Shown: piece by piece, positions 38,248 to 46,371 of the stretch | Numbering within the stretch: the stretch's first letter is position 1 | Layout of the letters: every line of letters begins with the position of its first letter | Assembly (NCBI GenBank): GCA_045807125.1 | Contig: JBJMHZ010000047.1 | Coordinates: 1 to 64,000 of the forward strand | Source of the DNA: JBJMHZ01 sp045807125 | GTDB taxonomy: Bacteria > Actinomycetota > Actinomycetes > JAWWOL01 | DNA length: 64,000 bases | Direction of reading: 5' to 3' | Made by a program: the position numbers and the translations under genes | The notes under the pieces: generated by a model | The model's database searches: none | What the model was told of the DNA's origin: nothing | What the model saw: only the letters and a program-made list of their open reading frames with translations

Positions 38248-38530
38248 CTAGAGACGGCCGTCGCCGTCGCCGCTCACCGCCGCGCTCGCGTCGCCCGCGT
38301 CTGCACCGCGCGGGCTGCCTGGGATGCGCCCGAGGACCACCAGCACGAGGCCCCCGAGGACAGCCCACGGCGCCCATGAACGCCACGACGTAGAACCACC
38401 TGAGCGTGAAGCCAGCGAACGACACGTAGCGCGCAGCGACGATGCCGACGACCACCGCCACGAGGCCGCCCAGGACGAGGGCCGCACCGGCGACCCGCGC
38501 CTCTCGTCGCGTGGGCTCCTGGCCCGCCAT
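38248..38530 (-). pseudogene. Frameshifted two-helix membrane protein
   Basis: The frame from ATG 38530 begins MAGQEPTRREARVAGAALVL and crosses one clear membrane helix, continuing to RWFYVVAFMGA. At about 38370 it turns into Arg/Pro-rich nonsense. One base over, a second membrane helix appears (WAVLGGLVLVVLGRIPGSPR) that ends with a proper stop at 38248. Rejoined, the product would be about 93 residues with two membrane helices. Either a true frameshift mutation or a sequencing error. Confidence 0.6.
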
Positions 38531-38620
38531 GCCGCTCCCTCCCTCACCGTCGCTCTCGGGGCCGGAGCATCGCGGCCGGACCGAGCAGCGTCAATCAGCC
38601 GCTCGGTTGGCCCATCGTGG

Positions 38621-38830
38621 TCAGTAGAGGGCTTCGAGCGGGCCGAAGATGTTGTGGTAGCCGAAGTCGTTGTAGAACCGGAGGAAGTCGCCGTCCTGCT
38701 CGGCGAGGTTGACAGCCGCCTGCCGGAAGAGGCCGGTCAGCGTGGCGGCCTTCTCGTCCGTGTAGTCACCGTCGATCATGTGCTGCTGCACCTTCTCGGC
38801 CAGCGTGGCGAACGTCGCGTACTCCTTCGC
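38621..38830 (-). pseudogene. C-terminal fragment of a hypothetical protein
   Basis: About 68 codons ending at 38621 read like real protein and not like the surrounding Arg/Pro-rich frames: EYATFATLAEKVQQHMIDGD, then EKAATLTGLFRQAAVNLAEQ and DGDFLRFYNDFGYHNI. Upstream of about 38830 the resemblance ends and no start with a ribosome site exists. ATG 38779 would give a 52-residue product. Most likely the 3' part of a gene truncated by rearrangement. Family not recognised. Confidence 0.5.
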
Positions 38831-38929
38831 TCGAGCTGGCCGGCCAACGACGGCCCCTCCCGCTGCGGGCGGGCGTGGCGTAATGTCTCGTCCCGATCGG
38901 TCGCTAGCAGCCTCTCTCGGGGGAGCAGC

Positions 38930-40273
38930 ATGACGGACGGACTCGGCCGGCGCATCGTCGGCCTCCGGCGCCGCGCGGGCCTGTCCCAAGCCGGGCTCGC
39001 CGAGGCTGCCCACATCACCAGTGCCTACGTCGCGATGTTGGAGCGGGGGCACCGGAGCCGGCCGAGCGACGCCGTGCTGCGCAGCCTGGCCGCCGTGCTC
39101 GACACGACCGTCGGCTGGCTCGTCACCGGCCGCGACGGCGAGGCCCACCCGCACGAGGTAGACCAGCGATTCGGCGAGGTCGCGCTGCGCAACGGCGACG
39201 CGGCGGCAGCGCGGGAGCGGTTCGCGGCGGCCTACGAGGATGCGGTCGCACTCGGCGACGGCTACGTGCCCGAGCAGCGGGAGGCGCAGTACGGGATGGC
39301 CCGCGCCGACTGGACGCTCGGCCGGATCAACGAGGCCATCGCCGGCTTCGAGGCGCTGCTGCGGGCCGACGACCTGCCGTCCAGCGTGCGCCGGGTGAAG
39401 GTGCAGACGTGGCTCTGTCGGGCCTACACCCACGCGGGCGACCTCAGCCGGGCCATCGAGCTGGGCGAGGACGCATTGCGTGAGGTCGGGTCGCTGGATA
39501 GCGCCGTCTTTGATGACGGTGTGGTCCTGCTGGCCTCGACGCTGGTCGAGGCGTACTACCAGCGCGGCGACCTGACCCGCGCACAGCAGCTCATCGACGC
39601 CACGGTGGTAGCAGCGGAGGCGGCCGGGTCACTAGAAGCGCGGGGTGCCGCGTGCTGGAGCGCCGCCACCGTCGCCGAGGCGCGTGGCGAGGTCCGGGCT
39701 GCCATCCAGTACGCCGACCGGGCGCTCGCCCTCTATGGCGAGCTGGGCCGTGCGTTCGACGTGGCCGCCCTGCGAGGCAACGCCGCGGCCTACTCGCTGA
39801 GGCTGCCCGACACCGACCTCGATGCGGCCGAGGCGCTGCTGCGCGAGTCCATCGACGGCCTCGCCGCTGCCGCTCACACCGGGCCGGCTGACCTCGCGGA
39901 GATCGAGAAGGAGTTGGCCCGGTGCCTGCTGCTCTCCGGACGCGTCGATAAGGCGGTGGACATTGCACGCGCGGCGCTGGACCGCGTGCCCTCTGCGCCG
40001 TTGGAGCGGGCGCGAGTGCTGGCCGTGCTAGCGGCTGCGCTGCTGGCGTCCGGCCGCGAGGAGGAGGCGCTGGCGGCCTACCAGGACGCTGCCCTGGCGC
40101 TCGAAGCATGGGGCGCCGGACGACAGGCCGCCCCGGTGTGGAGCGAGCTTGCCGATGTCCTCTCCGCGATGGGTCGGGAGAGCGACGCGAAGGCGGCGCT
40201 GCGCCGAATGGGGACCGCGCTGGGCGTGCCGGCCGTGCCTGTCCGGCCTCGCCCGACCACGGCCCCCACCTGA
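38930..40273 (+). CDS. HTH (XRE) regulator with TPR-like sensor domain
   Basis: A 447-residue protein. Residues 5-60 form an XRE helix-turn-helix (IVGLRRRAGLSQAGLAEAAH, then YVAMLERGHRSRPSDAVLRS). Residues about 80-440 are Ala-rich helical repeats of about 35-40 residues with TPR-like spacing (for example YGMARADWTLGRINEAIAGF, LVEAYYQRGDLTRAQQLIDA, LAAALLASGREEEALAAYQD). This HTH plus TPR layout resembles RRNPP-type peptide receptors and also other actinobacterial XRE-TPR regulators. GGGGGAG lies four nucleotides before ATG. The stop is 14 bp from the stop of a convergent secreted-peptide gene. Peptide binding is inference. Confidence 0.85.
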   Translation: MTDGLGRRIVGLRRRAGLSQAGLAEAAHITSAYVAMLERGHRSRPSDAVLRSLAAVLDTTVGWLVTGRDGEAHPHEVDQRFGEVALRNGDAAAARERFAAAYEDAVALGDGYVPEQREAQYGMARADWTLGRINEAIAGFEALLRADDLPSSVRRVKVQTWLCRAYTHAGDLSRAIELGEDALREVGSLDSAVFDDGVVLLASTLVEAYYQRGDLTRAQQLIDATVVAAEAAGSLEARGAACWSAATVAEARGEVRAAIQYADRALALYGELGRAFDVAALRGNAAAYSLRLPDTDLDAAEALLRESIDGLAAAAHTGPADLAEIEKELARCLLLSGRVDKAVDIARAALDRVPSAPLERARVLAVLAAALLASGREEEALAAYQDAALALEAWGAGRQAAPVWSELADVLSAMGRESDAKAALRRMGTALGVPAVPVRPRPTTAPT

Positions 40274-40287
40274 TCCGTCGCCAGCGT

Positions 40288-40416
40288 TCAGTCCGGCACG
40301 CAGCAGCCGACCCCCTGCGGGGTGGCGCCGCCGGCCGCGAGGGTGCCGGCGGTGGGCGCTGCCACCAGGGCAGTCAGCGCGGCGGCGAGGATGGCTGCGG
40401 CAGTGAGGCGTCGCAT
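40288..40416 (-). CDS. Tiny secreted peptide ending in Gly-Cys-Cys-Val-Pro-Asp
   Basis: A 42-residue peptide. Residues 1-28 are an ideal signal peptide (Met-Arg-Arg start, then an Ala/Leu core AAAILAAALTALVAAPTAG), leaving a short mature end GGATPQGVGCCVPD. GGAG lies nine nucleotides before the ATG. The frame is complete from start to TGA with no alternative gene on either strand. It converges on the HTH-TPR regulator with 14 bp between stops and has a perfect palindrome about 50 bp upstream of its start. Possible roles are an exported signal, a small toxin or a disulfide-linked peptide. Confidence 0.6.
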   Translation of the reverse strand: MRRLTAAAILAAALTALVAAPTAGTLAAGGATPQGVGCCVPD

Positions 40417-40464
40417 CGTGGTGCGCTCCGATCTTGTCGGGGGTTGCCGTGCGCTGCCATCATC

Positions 40465-40487
40465 CACTAACTGACAGCCAGTTAGTG
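40465..40487. promoter_or_regulatory. Perfect 9-bp inverted repeat, candidate operator
   Basis: CACTAACTG (40465-40473), spacer ACAGC, and CAGTTAGTG (40479-40487). It is strikingly AT-rich for this genome and lies between the divergent starts of the peptide gene (40416) and the LPD29-like gene (40515), overlapping where both promoters should be. The size and symmetry fit a dimeric HTH regulator, most simply the neighbouring XRE-TPR protein. Confidence 0.6.
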
Positions 40488-40514
40488 CGCGCCCAGCCGA
40501 CAGGGAGCGGCTTC

Positions 40515-40934
40515 GTGATCGACCCGTTGCGCCGGCGCTGGGTGTCCCGCGCCGACACGTCCGCGATGCTGCGTCGCGCCCTGCGCGAGCGGTGGCCCGA
40601 CGTCGAGTGGTCGTTGCGGCTACGCACCCACGGCAGCGCCGTGCACATCGACGTGACCTGGGCCGGCGGCCCGGACGAGGCCACCGTTTGTCGGGTCGCC
40701 GAGTGCTACGAGGGCATGGGTCGCGACGCCCTGACCGGCCAGCCCCGTCACGTCGACACGCTGCTCGCCGCGCCGGACGGCACCGTGCAGCTCGCGCACT
40801 TCGCCGTCGACTCGGTGGCCTGCTACCGCCTGAGTGAACGCGACGCCACGGTCAAGGCACGACCTGGCCGCCCCTCAGCGGCGCGGGCACGCCGGCCGGT
40901 TGCGGCCGTCGACCTGCGGCCCGACTCCCACTAA
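40515..40934 (+). CDS. LPD29-like domain protein
   Basis: A 139-residue protein from GTG, with GGGAGCGG about seven nucleotides upstream. The core RADTSAMLRRALRERWPDVE, SLRLRTHGSAVHIDVTWAGG and PDEATVCRVAECYEG matches the pattern of the large polyvalent protein-associated domain 29 (helix, beta-hairpin, then a WxxGP-like motif). LPD29 occurs mostly in phage and conjugative-element proteins. The tail is Arg/Pro-rich. The gene lies just downstream of the palindrome. Molecular function unknown. Confidence 0.6.
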   Translation: MIDPLRRRWVSRADTSAMLRRALRERWPDVEWSLRLRTHGSAVHIDVTWAGGPDEATVCRVAECYEGMGRDALTGQPRHVDTLLAAPDGTVQLAHFAVDSVACYRLSERDATVKARPGRPSAARARRPVAAVDLRPDSH

Positions 40935-41101
40935 CCCGCTCGGCCAGCGCGGTTCTTGTCGGTGCCGCGAGCGACGATGGACGGTCGACGCGACACGGCG
41001 CGTGCAGCGCAACGACGAGGCGTGCCTGCATGTGTCCGGCTACGCTTCCGAGCCGACGCCCCCGCCGCCGAAGGCGGGGCAGCGGAGGAGGTAACCGGGC
41101 G

Positions 41102-41233
41102 ATGCCGCGCACTGGCAGAGGCGGCCGACGCGAAGGCGCGCCCGGCACTGCGTACGGGAACCGCACCGACCTCAACGCCGCCGGCGGCAAGGCCCCGATC
41201 ATGCACGCCCCGTCGCACGAGCCGAGGGCCTGA
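41102..41233 (+). CDS. Small basic protein typical of mobile-element cargo
   Basis: A 43-residue peptide, MPRTGRGGRREGAPGTAYGN then RTDLNAAGG, preceded by an excellent ribosome site (GGAGGAGG about 9 nt upstream). Short Gly/Arg proteins with a GTxYxNRTDLN segment are seen in actinophage and integrated-element regions. It immediately precedes the first integrase remnant. It could be intact or the start of a longer, now truncated gene. Confidence 0.4.
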   Translation: MPRTGRGGRREGAPGTAYGNRTDLNAAGGKAPIMHAPSHEPRA

Positions 41234-41859
41234 GCGCCGTACGGGTGCGGCACGCGAAGTCGCTGCTGTCCGAGGTCATGCGGCACGCCGTCGAGGCCGG
41301 CGCCATCGGTGACAACCCCGTCAGCGGCATCACCGTGCCGCGCGGCCAGCCGACGCCGCGCCGCACGCCGGCGTGGGACGAGCGTTGGGGGATGCCTAGG
41401 ACGATCCCATGGGCGCAGGTGGCCGCGCTGCTCGCGGCGGTCCCTCGCCCCGAGGACGCGCTGCTGATCGAGCTGATCGAGCTGATCGTGGCGTGCCGGC
41501 TGCGGTTCAGCGAGGCGACCGCGCTCCGTCGTGGCGACGTCGACCTCATCGGCCATCGGGTGCGGGTCGAACGCACCCTGTCGTGTGCCGGCGGCCAGCA
41601 GGCGTTCGAGGCCGTGAAGCGGCCGGAGGACCGTCGCGCGGTGTACGTGCCATCCCCAGCGTTCGGCAAGCTGAGCGCGCACGTCCGCGCGCTGCCGAGC
41701 GAGCCCGAGCTGCTGCTGTTCACCGGCGAGCGCGGCAACGCGTGGTGGCTCTCCGGCTTCACGCGCTCGGTGTAGCTGCCGGCGGTCACTGCCGCCGGGC
41801 TCGACGGATTGAGCCTGCACGACCTCCGCACCCACACCGACTACCTCACCCGCTAGCGC
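41224..41859 (+). pseudogene. Tyrosine recombinase remnant 1
   Basis: The frame reads VRHAKSLLSEVMRHAVEAGA (core-binding region), then IPWAQVAALLAAVPRPEDAL and LRFSEATALRRGDVDLIGHR, clear phage-integrase catalytic-domain text. A TAG at 41773-41775 interrupts it. The next 26 codons in the same frame continue the family (AAGLDGLSLHDLRTHTDYLT) and then stop. The C-terminal His-x-x-Arg/Tyr active-site part and the N-terminal SAM-like half are missing. Non-functional. Confidence 0.8.
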
Positions 41860-41877
41860 CCGACCGGGAGGTCCACG

Positions 41878-42912
41878 ATGGCCGGCACCACGACGACGCG
41901 CAGACGGAAGCCGAGCCGCCGCGACTTCGGCAGCGTCCGGCGCCTGCACTCGGGCCGGTATCAGGTCCGGTACGTCACCGCCGACGGCGAGCGGCGCACC
42001 GCACCCGACACCTTGCGCTTCCCACGAGGAGGCGACGCTGTTCCTGGCGCAGACCGCGGTCGACATCGCCCGTGGCGCGTGGGTGGACGACCGGCTAGGA
42101 CGCGAGACGGTCGAGTCGTGGGCCGACCGCTACATGGCGACCACGGCGCACTTGAAGCCAAGGACGCAGGAGACGTACGCCGGCCTGGTGCGCTCGACCA
42201 TCAAGCCGCACCTGGGCCGCTTCGAGCTGGGCCGGGTCAGGCAGATCACCGTGCGCGAGTGGGTGGCCGCCCTGGTCGAGAAGGGCTTGAGCCCGTCGCG
42301 GGTGCGCCAGTCGGCGAGTTGTGGGCGCTGCGGCGCCGGTCGATCGACGTGCTGGGCAAGCGGGTCCACGTCACCGAGTCGCTGTCGAAGGTCGCCCGCG
42401 GCGGCCAGGGCGTCTTCGTGCCGCCCAAGAACCACCAGCGCCGCGAAGTGTCGATCCCCGCCTAACTCGCCGAGCGGCTAGAGACGCACCTGGCGACGCT
42501 GCCGGCCGACGACGACGCGCTGCTGTTCACCAACAGCGCGGGCAAGCCGATCCGGCACTCCGACTTCATGCAGTACGTGTGGACGCCGGCCGTGAAGCGC
42601 GCCGGCCTCGCCGGCGTGAAGGTGACCCCCAAGAGCCTCCGCGCCAGCCACGCGACGTGGGCGCTGGACGACGGCAGCACGATCATGGAAGTGGCCGTGC
42701 ACCTCGGCCACAACTTCGCCTCGGTCACCACCACCCACTACGCGCGCTACGTCGAGGGCCGGGACACCGAGATCGCCGAGCGCATGGACGCGACCGCGCG
42801 AGCGACCGCCGAGCGGGCCGCCGCGAAGGCCCGTCAGGACGCCGATTCGGAGGTCGCTAGGGCACGTGGAGGGCACGCAGCGGGCACGCGGCGACTGCGC
42901 GCCGCGCCGTAG
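41878..42912 (+). pseudogene. Tyrosine recombinase remnant 2, beside tRNA-Sec
   Basis: Four pieces in shifting frames rebuild one integrase. Piece 1 is the arm-binding start MAGTTTTRRRKPSRRDFGSV (41878 to about 42025). Piece 2 is the SAM-like core-binding domain VESWADRYMATTAHLKPRTQ then IKPHLGRFELGRVRQITVRE (42083 to about 42310). Piece 3 ends GGQGVFVPPKNHQRREVSIP. After a TAA at 42463-42465, piece 4 continues in the same frame with the catalytic end: SLRASHATWALDDGSTIMEV, VHLGHNFASVTTTHYARYVE. A segment between pieces 2 and 3 is deleted. It ends 43 bp from the 3' end of tRNA-Sec. Confidence 0.82.
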
Positions 42913-42955
42913 GTTGCCGTCAGGCTCCGCGTTTCCGCAGGTCAGAGGCGGTAAG

Positions 42956-43047
42956 CGGAGGCGGATGGGAATCGAACCCACCTAGCCCGGCGACCGGGCC
43001 ACAACGGTTTTGAAGACCGCGCCGCCCACCAGGACGGGTACGCCTCC
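42956..43047 (-). tRNA. selC: tRNA-Sec (anticodon UCA)
   Basis: A 92-nt tRNA read on the minus strand. The acceptor GGAGGCG (5') pairs with CGCCTCC (3'). The anticodon stem-loop GGTCTTCAAAACC has UCA at 43013-43011. A long variable arm is present (GGCCCGGTCGCCGGGCT) and the T-loop is GGTTCGATTCC. The extra length, long variable arm and UCA anticodon identify selenocysteine tRNA. CCA is not encoded. It supplies the UGA-reading tRNA for the formate dehydrogenase. Its 3' end adjoins a dead integrase, so it is a probable integration site. Confidence 0.95.
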
Positions 43048-43233
43048 GTGATCGATCCTAGGCGACCCTGACGTGGTACCGGGGCGGCACAGTCCCCTGA
43101 CCACCGCGACATGGCACGCGCTGAGGCCCTGTCCTGGCCGTGACAAGGCGCCCATAATGCTGACGCGGGCGGTCAGCAGAGCACCGCATTCCCTTTGGAT
43201 CCGGACCACGTCCGAACGGAGCCTCTGCGCACG

Positions 43234-43479
43234 ATGACCCACGACCCGTCGTGCATGATCTGCGCTGCCCCTGCGAGCGCCGAGCCCGTCGACCGCGCCC
43301 GCATCCCGCCGGGCGAGACGACCACGGCGCTCCCGGAGCACCTGCCGCCACCGCAGCTGTGCACCGAGCACTGGGCGAAGTACCGCACCGACTGGCTCTT
43401 GATCGGCTGGTGCACCGATCACTACGGGGAGGCGCTGCACCACTGCCCCGTCCACGGTCGCGCCATCGATCCGCTGTAG
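43234..43479 (+). CDS. Small Cys/His-rich protein
   Basis: An 81-residue protein, MTHDPSCMICAAPASAEPVD, then PQLCTEHWAKYRTDWLLIGW and CTDHYGEALHHCPVHGRAID. The pattern CxxC, CxxH, CxxH, CxxH suggests one or two zinc sites. There is no signal peptide. An upstream TTG at 43195 would add 13 residues. It lies right after tRNA-Sec and could be the first chromosomal gene past the island. No family recognised. Confidence 0.6.
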   Translation: MTHDPSCMICAAPASAEPVDRARIPPGETTTALPEHLPPPQLCTEHWAKYRTDWLLIGWCTDHYGEALHHCPVHGRAIDPL

Positions 43480-43489
43480 CGCCGGGCGC

Positions 43490-44194
43490 TCAGGTGGCGT
43501 GCGACAGACCGCCGGACACCCGCAGCGCGCGCACCTCCGGGCGGGCGCGCAGCTCGTCGAGGGCCGCTTGGATCTGCGCGAAGTCGCGGCTCTGGACGTA
43601 GAGGCAGACGTGACGGATGCCGTCCGCGCTCTCCTCGCCGTCGTCCGTCACCTCTAGGTGGTCGAGCCTGCTCTGCAGGCCGTTGACCGTCCGCAGGACC
43701 GGGCCGAGGGTGCCGTGACCGCGCTCGTAGTCGAGCTCGATGACCGTGACGCCGCCGCCCAACCGGGTGAGCAGCGGCTTCGCGAGCCGCATGCCCACGA
43801 GCACGATCAGGACGACCACGGTGCCAACCCCGACCGCCGGGTAGGCACCCGCACCTGAGGTGACGCCGATCGCGGCGGCGAGCCACAGCGTCGCGGCGGT
43901 CGTGAGGCCGCGCACGCCGAGCCCCTGGCGCAGGATCGCGCCGGCACCGAGGAAGCCGACGCCGCTGGCCACCTGCGCGGCGATGCGCGCGGGATCGACG
44001 TTCGGCCCACGCGGGACGTCGGCGAAGCCGTAGGCCCCCGCGAGCGTGAACAGCGCGGCACCGATCGCGACGAGAGCGTGCGTGCGCACCCCCGCGGGGT
44101 GCCCGCGGATCTCCCGCTCCAGCCCGAGCAGCACGGCCGCGCCGGCTGCGACCGCGATGCGAAGGGTGAGCTCGAGCAGTGACAGGTCCCGCAT
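43490..44194 (-). CDS. MgtC/SapB-family membrane protein
   Basis: The protein has 234 residues. The N-terminal 140 residues hold four to five membrane helices with family signatures LGLEREIRGHPAGVRTHALV, VASGVGFLGAGAILRQGLGV and GLTTAATLWLAAAIGVTSGA. The C-terminal 90 residues form an ACT-like soluble domain (VTVIELDYERGHGTLGPVLR). MgtC proteins help adaptation to low magnesium and inhibit membrane ATPases in some bacteria. ATG 44194 is the canonical start. No Mg2+ riboswitch is visible upstream. Confidence 0.9.
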   Translation of the reverse strand: MRDLSLLELTLRIAVAAGAAVLLGLEREIRGHPAGVRTHALVAIGAALFTLAGAYGFADVPRGPNVDPARIAAQVASGVGFLGAGAILRQGLGVRGLTTAATLWLAAAIGVTSGAGAYPAVGVGTVVVLIVLVGMRLAKPLLTRLGGGVTVIELDYERGHGTLGPVLRTVNGLQSRLDHLEVTDDGEESADGIRHVCLYVQSRDFAQIQAALDELRARPEVRALRVSGGLSHAT

Positions 44195-44500
44195 GCCTCG
44201 CGGATACCCTCTGCTGACCCCGGCATACGCGGCGTCGACCACGCGCGCCGGTTTTCCCGCGACGCCCCCTGCCCCGCGGTCGTCATCGTCCGAGCGGGAT
44301 GCGACGAACCGGTTCACCGGGCGCGCCCGGTCCACGATGGCGGAAACGCATCGCGGCACGCATGCACGCGCTCGCGGGCGGATAGTGCCCTGGACCCCCC
44401 TTTCCAACTGGCCCGGCGATATCGTGGTGGTGCGTCAACGGCGCGTTTCTCGTCCGTGCCGGGCGATGCCCGCAGCCCTCGCTCGCTGTATCGTCGCAGG
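44195..44500. other. Divergent intergenic region without recognisable features
   Basis: About 300 bp between the MgtC gene and the PAS-ANTAR gene. Reading frames here are Arg/Pro-rich and not protein-like. A short AT-richer patch (TTTTCCCGC, about 44250) and GGCGATATCGTGG near 44413 could be promoter elements, but nothing is distinct. Confidence 0.4.
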
Positions 44501-45433
44501 ATGCGGGGGCCGTTCGCGATCCGGAAGCTGCTGGACTCGCTCGCGCAAGCCGTCATCGCGACCGACCTGACCGGGCGCGTCGAGCATTGGAACGCTGAGG
44601 CGGAGCGCCTGTACGGATGGACCGCGGCGGAGGCCGTCGGACGACCCGCAACCGCATTCCTCGTTCCGCACGTGCCCCGGCGGCTGGGCGAGGAGATCAT
44701 GCGGACTATCCTGGCCGGCCGTCAGTGGTCCGGGGGGCTGACCATGCAGCGAAAGGACGGTTCGACGTTCCCGGCGCTCGTGACCAGCGCCGGCATCTAC
44801 CACGACGGCGAGCTCGTCGGCATCGTCGGTGCATCGACCGATCTCGGGCATGCGCTGCAACCGCTGCTGGCCCGGTCGCCCGATGCCACCCTGATCCTGA
44901 ACGCCGACGGCAGGATCGCGTACGTCAGCCCGGCCGCGGCCGGGTCGTTCGGGTGGACCGATGCGGCGCTCGGCGAGCCGCTCTGGGCGCTGATCCACCC
45001 CGATGACCGGTTGAGCCTCATCGGCGTGCAGGGCCTCATCGCGGTCGCGTCGGCGGCGTACCCGGTGATCGAGTGCCGGGTCGCGCGCGCAAACGGTTCA
45101 TGGTGCTGGGTGGACCTGCTGCTGATCAACTGCCTCCACGCGCCCGCCATCCGCGGCCTGGTCTGCAACCTGCGCGATATCACCGAGCGAATCGCCGACC
45201 GCGAGCAGCGGAACGTGCTGATCGAGCAGTTGCAGACGGCGCTGACGTCACGGGTGGAGATCGAGCAGGCGAAAGGGTTCATCGCCGCGCAGTCCGGGGG
45301 CGACGTCGGCGAGGCCTTCGCCGCCTTGCGCCGCTACGCCCGCGACAACAACCTCCGGCTGCACGATGTCGCCCACCGGATCGTCACCAGGGATCTCCAG
45401 CTGCCGCGCACTCGCGACGGCGGCGAGCAATAG
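44501..45433 (+). CDS. PAS-PAS-ANTAR regulatory protein
   Basis: The protein has 310 residues. The first PAS domain (residues about 5-120) reads LLDSLAQAVIATDLTGRVEH, then AERLYGWTAAEAVGRPATAF. The second (about 130-235) is degenerate (DATLILNADGRIAYVSPAAA). The C-terminal ANTAR domain includes LQTALTSRVEIEQAKGFIAA and FAALRRYARDNNLRLHDVAH, the RNA-binding three-helix motif. It probably senses a small molecule or redox state through PAS and prevents transcription termination through ANTAR. A GTG at 44456 could extend the start. Confidence 0.88.
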   Translation: MRGPFAIRKLLDSLAQAVIATDLTGRVEHWNAEAERLYGWTAAEAVGRPATAFLVPHVPRRLGEEIMRTILAGRQWSGGLTMQRKDGSTFPALVTSAGIYHDGELVGIVGASTDLGHALQPLLARSPDATLILNADGRIAYVSPAAAGSFGWTDAALGEPLWALIHPDDRLSLIGVQGLIAVASAAYPVIECRVARANGSWCWVDLLLINCLHAPAIRGLVCNLRDITERIADREQRNVLIEQLQTALTSRVEIEQAKGFIAAQSGGDVGEAFAALRRYARDNNLRLHDVAHRIVTRDLQLPRTRDGGEQ

Positions 45434-45483
45434 GCGCTCGGTCACCACGGAATCAGCGGCGCGCCGTGCCGGTTGCAGGCGCC

Positions 45484-46251
45484 ATGACGACTACCGCCCT
45501 GACCCCGCAGGTCGACGTACGGCGCGCCGCCGAGCGGTTCGCGACCCGCATCGACTGGCTGGACAGCAAGCACTCGTTCAGCTTCGGCCGGCACTACGAC
45601 CCGGCCAACACCCATCACGGCCTGCTGCTCGTCAACAACGACGACGTCGTCGCGCCCGGCACCGGCTTCGAGACGCACCCGCACCGCGACATGGAGATCG
45701 TCACCTGGGTGCTGCGCGGCTCCCTGGTGCATCAGGACTCCACCGGGCGAAGCGGCGTGATCTACCCCGGCCTGGCGCAGCGGATGAGCGCCGGCACCGG
45801 CATCCTGCACAGCGAGAAGAACGACGCCTGGCGGCTCGCCGGCGAGCAGCACGCCGATCCGGTGCACTTCGTGCAGATGTGGGTGGTCCCCGACGAGAGC
45901 GGCATCGCCCCCGGGTACGAGCAGCTCGAGATCGACGGCGAGCTGCTCGCGGGCGGCCTGGTCACGGTCGCCTCCGGCCTGGCCGAGCACGACGGCGCCG
46001 CGGCGATCCGCATCAGCAACCGATACGCAGCCCTGCACGCCGCCCGGCTGGAGCCGGGCCAGGGCGTCCAGCTGCCGGAGGCGCCGTTCCTGCACCTGTT
46101 CGTGCCGCGCGGCGCCGTCACGCTGGAGGGCGCCGGCCGGCTCGACAGCGGCGACGCCGTCCGCTTCACCGCGACCGGCGGCCAGCGGGTCACCGCCGTG
46201 GAGCCCGCCGAGATCCTCGTGTGGGAGATGCACGCCGGGCTCGCCGCCTGA
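45484..46251 (+). CDS. Pirin-family protein
   Basis: A 255-residue bicupin of the pirin/YhaK group. Conserved metal-site text: VAPGTGFETHPHRDMEIVTW, QRMSAGTGILHSEKNDAWRL, and VHFVQMWVVPDESGIAPGYE. Some pirins are quercetin dioxygenases. The start ATG follows an extended gap with no strong ribosome site. The gene may be transcribed with the following secreted phosphoesterase, but 120 bp separate them. Confidence 0.93.
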   Translation: MTTTALTPQVDVRRAAERFATRIDWLDSKHSFSFGRHYDPANTHHGLLLVNNDDVVAPGTGFETHPHRDMEIVTWVLRGSLVHQDSTGRSGVIYPGLAQRMSAGTGILHSEKNDAWRLAGEQHADPVHFVQMWVVPDESGIAPGYEQLEIDGELLAGGLVTVASGLAEHDGAAAIRISNRYAALHAARLEPGQGVQLPEAPFLHLFVPRGAVTLEGAGRLDSGDAVRFTATGGQRVTAVEPAEILVWEMHAGLAA

Positions 46252-46371
46252 CCGAGGCCCGACCGCACGCAACTCTGCCGATCCGAGCACTCCCGCGAGG
46301 CCCTGGCACGCCCTACGTTGGGCGCGTCAGGTCCGTACCTCCGCGCACCTCTCTGCATCGCGGGAGCACGC

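Noticed and set aside
37752..42912. CRISPR array or restriction system in the island
   Set aside because: No regular short repeats with spacers and no methylase or nuclease genes are visible there.
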